Shown: piece by piece, positions 45,101 through 56,300 of the stretch
Layout of the letters: the number at the start of each line of letters is the position of its first letter
Numbering within the stretch: the first letter of the stretch is position 1
DNA from: Salvelinus alpinus
Lineage: Eukaryota; Chordata; Actinopteri; Salmoniformes; Salmonidae
DNA length: 64,000 bases
Reading direction: 5' to 3'
Assembly: GCF_045679555.1 (NCBI RefSeq)
Contig: NC_092091.1
Location: 79,412,644 to 79,476,643, forward strand
The notes under the pieces: generated by a model
Database searches by the model: none
Seen by the model: the letters and a program-made list of their open reading frames with translations, nothing else
What the model was told of the DNA's origin: nothing
Translations under genes and position numbers: made by a program

Positions 45101-47314
45101 ACGATGTCTCAGTGTCCTGTTATGGAACGTTGAGTCAACTACAACGATGTCTCCGTGTCCTGTTATGGAACGTTGAGTCAACTACAACGATGTCTCAGTG
45201 TCCTGTTATGGAACGTTGAGTCAACTACAACGATGTCTCAGTGTCCTGTTATGGAACGTTGGGTCAACTACAACGATGTCTCATTGTCCTGTTATGGAAC
45301 GTTGGGTCAACTACAACGATGTCTCAGTGTCCTGTTATGGAACGTTGGGTCAACTACAACGATGTCTCAGTGTCCTGTTATGGAACGTTGAGTCAACTAC
45401 AAGTCAACTACAACAATGTCTCAGTGTCCTGTTATGGAACGTTGAGTCAACTACAACGATGTCTCAGTGTCCTGTTATGGAACGTTGAGTCAACTACAAC
45501 GATGTCTCAGGGTCCTGTTATGGAACGTTGAGTCAACTACAACGATGTCTCAGTGTCCTGTTATGGAACGTTGAGTCAACTACAACGATGTCTCAGTGTC
45601 CTGTTATGGAACGTTGAGTCAACTACAACGATGTCTCAGTGTCCTGTTATGGAACGTTGAGTCAACTACAACGATGTCTCAGTGTCCTGTTATGGAACGT
45701 TGAGTCAACTACAACGATGTCTCCGTGTCCTGTTATGGAACGTTGAGTCACCTACAACGATGTCTCAGTGTCCTGTTATGGAACGTTGAGTCAACTACAA
45801 CAATGTCTTACTGAACTTCATGGATTTTTGGCTCAAATACAACATATTTTTCAAACCCTTTATGAAGTTGGTTTTGTAGCATGAGCTGGGAAAGTGATAT
45901 GTTTTACTGATATTCTGATTGTCTGTTTGTCTCCTGTCTGCCAATTAAACACTTCCCCTTCCACTCTACATTATTACTGTCATGATGCTCTTATTATGTG
46001 TGTGTTGTTACTTCTGTCGTCAATTCACTTGTTTCATTTGTTGTTAATGTTGTTACCAATTGGAAAATACATGTATTTGATGTACAAATGTGTTGTTTTT
46101 CTGACATTTAGATTTCAGGAAGAATTTCCCTGTAAATGTACAGCATTATACTGGCAACAGAGTTGACAGCTTTTACAGTAAGGAAATAGTACTGTAAAAT
46201 ACATTATAATCTGGGTGGTTGGAGCCCTGAATGCTGATTGACTGAAAGCCGTGGTAAACCACGCGTATGACAAAACATGTATTTGTACTATTCTAATTAT
46301 GTTGGGAACCAGTTTATAATAGCAATAAGGCACCTCGGGGGTTTGTGGTATATGGCCAATATACCACGGCTAACGACTGTATCAAGGCACTCCAAGTTGT
46401 GTCGTGCCCAAGAACAGCCCAAAGCCATATTCCACACACCCTCGTGCCTTATTGCTTAGTTATAGCATCTATGCTGTTAAGCAAATGTACAGTGTTAAGT
46501 TGGCAACTCTGGTGCCAATATAATGCTGTACATTTACAGGGAAACGTTTTATAGGGTAGAACCTGGCTAAACCCTTTTAAAACCTGGGTATAACCTCTTT
46601 ATAACCTGGTTAGAACCTGGCTAGAACCTTTTTAGAACCTTGTTAGAACCTCGTTAGAAGCGCTTTAGAACATTGTTAGAACTTTGTTAGAAGCTGGCTA
46701 GAACCTCTTTAGAACTGTGTTAGAACCTGCCTAGAACCTTGTTAGAACCTCTTTAGAACCTGGCTAGAACCTCTTTAGAACATCTTTAGAACCTTGTTAT
46801 AACCTGGCTAGAACCTCTTTAGAACCTGTTTAGAACCTTGTTAGAACCAGAACCTCTAGAACCTATTTAGAGCCTTGTTAGAATCTCTTTAGAACCGTGT
46901 TAGAACCTGGCTAGAACCTCTAGAACCTGGCTAGAACATATTTAGAACCTCTTTAGAACCTTGTTAGAACCTCGTTGGAACCTGGTTAGAACCTTGTTAG
47001 AACCTATTTAGAACCTGGTTAGAACTTAGTTAGAACCTGGTTAGAACCTCTATATAACCTGGTTAGAACCTCTTTACTTGTTAGAACCTGGCTAGAACCT
47101 CTTTAGAACTGTGTTAGAACCTTGTTAAAACCTCTTTGGAACCTCAATAGAACCGTGATGATGTGTGTTCTCCCCAGGAGGTGACGGGAAAAAGTTTCGG
47201 TGAGAAGGACTTCCGGAGCGGCCTGGAGAACGGGATCCTGCTCTGCGAGTGAGTCTGACCTCACTTCCGCCTTTGAAATCCCCACAATCCTCTGCTGTTC
47301 CACTGTCTCTCTTT

Positions 47315-47356
<42 letters not shown>

Positions 47357-50300
47357 AGTGTAGTGAAGTGTTTGTCTGTGTCTCTTCCAGGTTACTGTGT
47401 TCCATCAGACCAGGTTTGGTCCAGAAAATCAACAGACTACCTTCGCCCATCGCTGGACTGGTCAGTACCACTAAATCAAATGGATTTACAAACACTTTTC
47501 TACATCAGCAGATGTCACAAAGTGCTGTACAGAAACCCAGCCTAAAACCACAAACACCAAGCAATGCAGGTGTAGAAGCACAGAGGCTAGGAAAGACTCC
47601 CTAGAAAGGCCAAAACCTAGGAAGAAACCTAGAGAGGAACCAGGCTCTGAGGGGTGGCCAGTCTTCTTCTGGATGTACTGGGTAGAGAGGAACCAGGCTC
47701 TGAGGGGTGACCAGTCCTCTACTGGATGTACTGGGTAGACCAGAGGAACCAGGCTCTGAGGGGTGACCAGTCCTCTTCTGGATGTACTGGGTAGAGAGGA
47801 ACCAGGCTCTGAGGGGTGGCCAGTCCTCTTCTGGATGTACTGGGTAGACCAGAGGAACCAGGCTCTGAGGGGTGGCCAGTCCTCTTCTGGATGTACTGGG
47901 TAGAGAGGAACCAGGCTCTGAGGGGTGACCAGTCCTCTACTGGATGTACTGGGTAGAGAGGAACCAGGCTCTGAAGGGTGGCCAGTCCTCTTCTGGATGT
48001 ACTGGGTAGAGAGGAACCAGGCTCTGAAGGGTGGCCAGTCCTCTACTGGCTGTACTGGGTAGAGAGGAACCAGGCTCTGAGGGGTGGCCAGTCCTCTACT
48101 GGCTGTACTGGGTAGAGAGGAACCAGGCTCTGAGGGGTGACCAGTCCTCTACTGGCTGTACTGGGTAGAGAGGAACCAGGCTCTGAGGGGTGGCCAGTCC
48201 TCTACTGGCTGTACTGGGTAGAGAGGAACCAGGCTCTGAGGGGTGACCAGTGTCGTGTCTTTGGCATCATTAAACTGAAGACTGTTTAGTTTATCAAATC
48301 AATTCTCTGTAATTATTATTACGTGATTAACTAATCAGGTAGATGTAATTAACTAGGAAGTCGGGGCACCAAGGAAAATATTCAGATTACAAAGTTATAA
48401 TTATCCTTATTTTTTTATACTTTCAGATATTTTAATACCTGATCTGTCAGGACCCGGTGCGAGAAACAGTCACTAATAATCGTCAGAACCCAGAAGATGA
48501 GGCAGACACAGCAGTACAAGAGATGGTGGTTTAATTAAAGAACAAAATCTTCAGGCAAAGAAACTAAATCCACAATGTCCAAAAATAAAGCCAAGAGGCA
48601 CAAAATGGAAATCCTCCAAAATACAAAAGAAACTCCACAAAGTGGTAAAAAACAGCAGGGAAAAACAAACCTCAAAAGACTACTCAAATAATACACAAGA
48701 ACTAAACCAGAGAACCTCTGGAAAATCCAACAAGAGAAATATCTGTATAAAACAAGGCTTGGGCTGGGGCTGGGTGCTAACTTACAAACACTGAGCAAGG
48801 AACTGAGGAACACACAGGGTTTAAATACTAACAAGGGAATGACTTACAGGTGCAAACAATAATTAGAGCAAGAAAAACAAAAGGTACAAAAAAGGTGCAA
48901 TGGGGACATCTAGTGACCAAAACCCGAACAGTCTTGGCCAAAACCTGACTGGCCACCGATGACACGGGGCGGAGGGGGAGGTCTGCCTGCCGGGATAAGG
49001 GGAGAAAAAACAACAGGTTTTAACAAAGAAATGTGAAATGTAGGATTGATCTTAAGGGATCTAGGCGAAAAGTAACGGGATTGACTCTCCTGGCAATCTT
49101 AAAGGGACCGATGAACCTCTGGGACAGCTTGCGAGACTCCACCCGTAGTGGTAAGTTCTTAGTTGAGAGCCATACTCTCTGGCCGGGGTACAGGGTAGGA
49201 CCGGGACGGCGACGTCTGTTGGCTTGTCGTTGGTACTGCTGAGAGGAACGCAGAAGATTAAGACGTGCCTTCTTCCACGTAAGCCGACAGCGTCTGATGA
49301 ACCTCGAGGCTGAAGGCACTCTGACTTCTGCCTCCTGGTCCGGGAACAATAGAGGCGCATAGCCAAACTGACACTCATGCGGGGATATACCAGTGGAGGA
49401 GGAGCACAAGGTGTTGTGCGCGTACTCGGCCCAAACAATGAAGGATGACCATGTGGACGGGTTGTTGGAAACCATGCATCTGAGGGTGGTTTCCAGCTCC
49501 TGATTCATCCTCTCAGTTTGGCCATTGGACTCCGGATGGTACCCTGAAGATAAACTGGCCGTGGCCCCTATGAGTTGGCAGAAGGCCTTCCAAAACCTTG
49601 AGGCGAACTGGGGACCTCTGTCGGAAACCATATCTTGCGGAATGCCAAAGACTCGGAACACATGGTTAATCACCAACTCAGCTGTTTCCTTGGCAGAAGG
49701 TAATTTGGTCAAGGGAACAAACCTGGCCGCCTTAGAAAACCTGTCGATGATGACTAGGATCGTTGTATTACCATGGGACGGAGGAAGGCCAGTAATAAAG
49801 TCCAACGAGATATGGGACCAGGGTCGGTGGGGAATAGATAAAGGGTGAAGGAGTCCTTGAGGGCGGAGGTGAGAAGATTTGCCCTGGCAGCACACGGAAC
49901 AGGCCTTGACGAAAGTGGCAACGTCTTCTTTTATGGTGGGCCACCAGAACTTACGCTGGATGAACTCCAAGGTGCGACCTACGCCCGGGTGACAGGTGAG
50001 GCGAGAGGAGTGCCCCCACAGAAGGACTTGGGACCTTGCTGCCTTGGGAACAAACAACCGATTAGCAGGACCTCCTCCAGGGCCCGGTTCGATGGCTTGA
50101 GCTTGTTTCACGGAATCCTCCACTTGCCACGAGATCGGAGCCACGATCTTAGCGGCCGGAAGGACAGTCATGTCAGTATCTTCTCGAATGGCAGGAGAGT
50201 AGATTCGTGACAAGGCGTCCGGTTTGAGATTCTTCGATCCGGGTCTATAGGTGAGGATAAACTGAAATCGGCTGAAGAAAAGAGACCATCGAGCTTGTCT

Positions 50301-53300
50301 GGAGTTCAACCGCTTCGCCTGCTGGATATACTCCAGATTTTTGTGGTCCGTAAGCACTTGAAACGGTTGAGAAGCCCCCTCGAGCCAGTGTCTCCATTCC
50401 TTCAATGCCATCTTAACCGCTAGGAGTTCACGATCCCCCACATCATAATTCCTCTCGGCCGGGGTAAGCCGGTGAGAGAAGAAGGCGCAAGGATGAAGCT
50501 TCTTGTCTTCACCCCTCTGAGACAGGACAGCTCCAACCCCAACCTCTGATGCGTCTACCTCCACCACAAAAGGTTCATCCGCCGTTGGTAGTGTCAGGAT
50601 GGGAGCAGAGAGGATGCGCTGCTTGAGTCCTTGGAAGGCCGTCTCAGCTTCTCTTCCCCACAGAAACCTTGTGTTGCCACCCTTGGTTACAGCTGAGAGA
50701 GGGGCTGCCACCGAGCTGAAGTTCTTGATGAACTTGCGGTAAAAGTTGGTGAAGCCCAGGAAACGCTGAACTTCCTTAACGGACTTGGGGGTGGGCCAAT
50801 CCGCTACCGCCCCTACCTTCTTGGGGTCCATCTGGACTCGACCGGGTTCCACTATAAATCTCAGGAATTGTACTCGAGAGGAATGGAATTCACACTTTTC
50901 CGGCTTAACGTACAAATGGCTGTCTAGGAGGCGTTTGAGCACTTGTCTGACATGCTTAGTGTGTTCTTGAAGGGAGCTCGAAAAGATGAGGATGTCATCC
51001 AAGTAAACAAACACGAAGATGTTAAGCATATCCCTAAGCACATCGTTTATGAGCGCTTGGAACACAGCCGGGGCGTTGGTCAGGCTGAAGGGCATCACCG
51101 AGTATTCGTAGTGACCAGTAGGCGTGTTGAAAGCGGTCTTCCACTCGTCCCCGGGTTTGATCCGCACAAGATGGTATGCGTTCCGCAGGTCAAGCTTAGT
51201 GAAGACAACTGCTTCCTGGAGCAGCTCAAAGGCTGTGGCCATAAGGGGTAGCGGGTAGCGGTTACGGACGGTTATGGCATTGAGTCCCCGGTAGTCAATG
51301 CAAGGTCGTAATCCACCGTCTTTCTTGGCCACAAAGAAAAACCCTGCTCCCGCCGGCGAGGTAGATGGACGCATGAGGCCTGCTGCCAGAGCGTCCTTGA
51401 TGTAGGTATCCATAGCAGCTCGTTCGGGAGGAGAAAGGGAAAAGATCCGACCCCTGGGAGGGCAGGTCCCCGGAAACAGGTCGATGGTGCAATCGTAAGG
51501 TCTATGGGGTGGTAGTTTGGTGGCCCTCTGTTTGCTAAATACCAGTTTGAGGTCATGGTAACACTCGGTACTCGGGACAGGTCGATGGATTCTAGAGACT
51601 CGGGAGGGGAACTCGGGGAACTAGGGAAGATACAAGTGGCTTGGCACGTAGGACCCCACTGCTTGATAGTGCCCACAGACCAGTCGATGTGAGGGTTATG
51701 GCTGTGAAGCCAGGGATAACCAAGGACGAGAGGGAACTCGGAACAGGAGATCAGATGAAAGTTCATCACTTCCTGGTGTTGGGAAACTGAAAGTCGCAAG
51801 GGGGTAGTGGCACGAGTGACAAGTCCAGATCCCAAAGGGCTTCTATCCAACGTAGTAACCCTTATGGGGTCACTTAGAGGTTCAGAAGGAACGCCATTCT
51901 CCTTCGCCCAGACCCCATCCATGAAGTTACCTGCGGCTCCAGAGTCTACCAAGGCTTGAAGAGAAAACTCGTGGTCGTCCCAGGAAAGGGTAACTGGAAT
52001 GAGCAGGCGGGAGTTGGATGGATGGGAGGAGGTTATGTTTCCCGTTACAGTCCTCCCAGGCCTGCACGGGAGAGTGCGTTTCCCTGGAGCCCGGGACACG
52101 TGGAGCGGAAATGGCCCGGTTTGCCGCAATATAGACAGCATCGCTCCCTCATCCGGCGGTCTCTCTCAGCCTGGGAGATGCGTCCAACCTGCATGGGTTC
52201 TGGTGGAGCCAGCGAGGATAAAGGTGGAGACTCGGAGCTGGAACCGATAGGAACTAGGGTGAGCGGTCTACGGTTGAGTTCTCTCTCTCTCAGACGCTGG
52301 TCTATGCGTGAAGCCAACTTGATAAGGGACTCGAGGTTGTCCGGTGGTTCCCGAGTGGCCAGTTCATCTTGGATGGTGTCAGAAAGACCCTTCAAAAAAC
52401 ACACTGTGAGCGCCTCGTTGTTCCAGCCACTTGCTGCTGCCACAGTGCGGAACTGGATGGCATAGTCCGTCACGCTGCGCCGACCTTGGCGGAGAGTCAG
52501 GAGCTGTTTGGCTGAGTCAGGGCCGTTGGTAGGACCTTGAAACACTCGCTTGAATTCTTCAGCAAAGGTAGAGTAGCTGGCACAGCAGGGACTTTGGGCA
52601 TCCCACACAGCAGTAGCCCAGGCTAGGGCTTTTTCCGACAGCAGGGTGATGATATATGCTATCTTGGACCGGTCGGTGGGAAACGACGATGGTTGCAGCT
52701 CAAAGGAGAGAGAACATTGGGTGAAAAACCCCTTACAAACACTCGGATCCCCTGAGAACCGTTGGGGAGGCGGCAGACGAGGTTCAGCCAGGGGGTTAAC
52801 TGCCAGGGGCACTTGAATCGGATGAACTGGAGCAGAAGCGGTTGCCGGGGAAAGTCGATCCGAAATCTGCTTTATGGAAGTCAGCATCTCTGACAGAAGT
52901 TGAGAATGTCTAGCCATTAAGGCCTCTTGCTGAACCAGAGCAGCTTCGTGGCGTTGGACAGTTCCCTCGTGGTGGGACAGCATGGAAAAAAGATCCTGGG
53001 TACTGGCTGCCTCTGGGTTCATTAAGAGGCTCAGTGTTTCTGTCAGGACCCGGTGCGAGAAACAGTCACTAATAATCGTCCGAACCCAGAAGATGAGGCA
53101 GACACAGCAGTACAAGAGATGGTGGTTTAATTAAAGAACAAAATCTTCAGGCAAAGAAACTAAATCCACAATGTCCAAAAATAAAGCCAAGAGGCACAAA
53201 ATGGAAATCCTCCAAAATACAAAAGAAACTCCACAAAGTGGTAAAAAACAGCAGGGAAAAACAAACCTCAAAAGACTACTCAAATAATACACAAGAACTA

Positions 53301-56300
53301 AACCAGAGAACCTCTGGAAAATCCAACAAGAGAAATATCTGTATAAAACAAGGCTTGGGCTGGGGCTGGGTGCTAACTTACAAACACTGAGCAAGGAACT
53401 GAGGAACACACAGGGTTTAAATACTAACAAGGGAATGACTTACAGGTGCAAACAATAATTAGAGCAAGAAAAACAAAAGGTACAAAAAAGGTGCAATGGG
53501 AACATCTAGTGACCAAAACCCGAACAGTCTTGGCCAAAACCTGACATGATCAATTAGTCTTCTAATTAATGATGTATTATTTACCTCACGTTAGTCTCAT
53601 TCCAAACGTCCAAATTGTTGGTTATCTGCACGAACCCAGCCTTCACTATGAATCATCCATACATCAATTGTCTGAATCATTTATTTATTAACTTCTCTAG
53701 GGTAGCGTCCCACCTCGTCAACAGCCAGTGAAACTGCAGGGCGCCAAATTCAAGTATTTTACACCATTTTAAAGCTACACTTGTTGTAAATCCAGCCAGT
53801 GTCCGATTTCAAAAAGGCTTTATGACGAAAGCACACCAAATGATTATGTTAGATCAGAGCCAAGTCACAGAAAAACACAGCCATTTTTCCAGCCAAAGAG
53901 AGGAGTAACAAAAAGCAGAAATAGAGATAAAATTAATCACTAACCTTTGATAATCTTCATCAGATGACATTCATAGGACTTCATGTTACACAATACATGT
54001 CTTTTTTGTTCGGTAAAGTTCATATTTATATCCAAAAATCTGAGTTTAGGCGGGACGCTACTGTCTCACTTGGCAAAAGGCCTGAGAAATTGCAGAGCGC
54101 CATATTCAAATGAATTACTATGAAAATTACTATAAAATCAAACTTTCATTAAATAAGACAATCACACATGAAAGATACCAAATTAAAGCTACACTGGTTG
54201 TGAATCCAGCCAACATGTCAGAATTCAAATAGGCTTTTCGGCGAAAGCAAACGATTCTATTATCTGAGTTAGCACCATTGTAAACAAAGAGAGAGAAGCA
54301 TATTTAAACCCTGCAGGCGCGACACAAAACACAGAAATAAAAATATAATTCATGCCTTACCTTTGACAAGCTTCTGTTGTTGGCACTCCAATATGTCCCA
54401 TAAACATCACAAATGGGCCTTTTGTTCGATTAATTCCGTCGATATATATCCAAAATGTCAATTTATTTGGTGCGTTTGATCCAGAAAAACACCGGTTCCA
54501 CCTTGTGAAACGTGACTACAAAATATCTCAAAGGTTACCTGTAAACTTTGCCAAAACATTTCAAACTACTTTTATAATACAACTTTAGGTATTTTTTAAC
54601 GTAAATAATCGATAAAATTGAAGACGGGATGATCTGTGTTCAATACAGGATTAAAACAAACTGTAGCTAGCTTTCTAGTCATGCGCGTCTAACAAACAGG
54701 ACACTTTGAGTGACCCTTGTTTAAGATGGCCGTACTTCTTCATTACACAAAGGAAAAACCCTCAACCAATTTCTAAAGACTGTTGACATCCAGTGGAAGC
54801 GGTAGGAACTGCAAGAAGGTCAATTAGAAATCTGTATTCCCAATGAAAACCCATTGAAATGAGTGACCTCAACAACAACAAAAAATCTGAATGGGTTTCG
54901 CCTGCTAAATAAGTTGTTATACTCACAGACATAATTCAAACAGTTTTAGAAACTTCTGAGTGTTTTCTATCCAAATCTACTAATAATATTCATATCTTAT
55001 CTTCTGGGGATGAGTAGCTGGCAGTTGAATTTGGGCATGCTTTTCATCCAAACGTGAAAATGCTGCCCCCTATCCTAGAGAAGTTAACTGGTCTTTAAGG
55101 TGTGTGTCTATGTGAGACAGCAGCATATCACGACTGTGTTGTACATGTTCCCAGGAGACGGCAAACTTACCAAGTTCAGTTCTCTGTCTGGACCTTTTGG
55201 TCGTCCAGTCCAAGGAAATTATTCATATGTTCATGGTACCAAAAATAAATATATACAAAACCCAAACTGCTGTCACGCTGAATGAATGGCAGCATACTTA
55301 GAGTTCTACTCATTTAATAGATATAAAACTCACCAAAAACAATACAGAAGAAAACTAAACGTGACGTTCTGGGCTGCTCACAGGCAGCTACACAAAGACA
55401 AGATCCCACAAACTAAGGTGGGAAAAACCCTGCCTGAATATGATGCCCAATCAGAGACAACGATAGACAGCTGCCTCTGATTGGGAACCATATCAGGCCA
55501 CCATAGAAATAGAAAACATAGATTGCCCACCCTAGTCACACAACTGCGTTGCCAGCTAAAGAGGTTAATGAACTAACACAAAAAAAACAAAGGCTGGCCG
55601 AGAGGTTTCTGGCTTCCTCTCTGTCCCGGACTGACCATCACACCTGAGTAATTATCAAGGCTTCCTGCCAGAGCACATCACCTAAACCGGTTGCTGCTGC
55701 CCCCTGGGGATGAGGTGTGGAAGTGTAGTAGGTTGTCTATCTATGTGCCTCACACTAATCTACCCCCCATATCATAACATTACTGCCTAGCCCTAGACCC
55801 ATCACTGGACTGGTCAGTACTAGTGGTACTACTACAATACTACTACAATACTACTACACTAATCTACCCCCCATATCATAACATGACTGCCTAGCCCTAG
55901 ACCCCTCGCTGGACTGGTCAGTACTAGTGTTACTACTACAATACTACTACACTAATCTACCCCCCCATATCATAACATTACTGCCTAGCCCTAGACCCCT
56001 CGCTGGACTGGTCAGTACTAGTGGTACTACTACAATACTACTACACTAATACTACACTACTACTGTTGCCTACGCCCATCGCTGGACTGGTCAGTATTTT
56101 ACTACTATATTACTACAATACTACTGCTATACTGCTACACTAATACTACACTACTACTGTTGCATATGCCTATTGCTGGACCCGTCAGTATTATACTACT
56201 ATATTACTGCAGTACTACTACTATGCTACTAATAAACTAAACCTCTACTCTCTTTCCCTCCTCCCCCCTACCCCCTCCCTCCCTCCCCCCTCCCCATTCA

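Larger units (their letters stand above)
48445..53546 (-). mobile_element. Ty3/gypsy LTR retrotransposon with TGATC duplication
   Basis: 5102 bp on the minus strand in limch1 intron 3. The two LTRs (48445-48950 and 53041-53546, 506 bp each) start TGTCAGGACC and end CCAAAACCTGAC on the plus strand. They differ at about three sites seen by eye (for example CGTCAGAAC/CGTCCGAAC, GGGGACAT/GGGAACAT, and the last base). Flanks carry the 5-bp duplication TGATC. Order along the minus strand is gag, protease, RT, RNase H, integrase. No envelope-like frame is seen. Confidence 0.95.

Noticed and set aside
40887..45531. Dozens of overlapping 78- to 139-codon frames starting MSCYGTL
   Set aside because: Frame read-through of the 43-bp array (three units make a multiple of three). 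Ends and starts recur with the unit.
48535..48834. 99-codon frame present identically at 53131-53430
   Set aside because: Lies within both LTRs. The duplication reflects the LTR pair and no protein family is recognisable.
49033..52465. Plus-strand frames of 60-169 codons opposite the retrotransposon
   Set aside because: Shadows of the minus-strand gag-pol frames.
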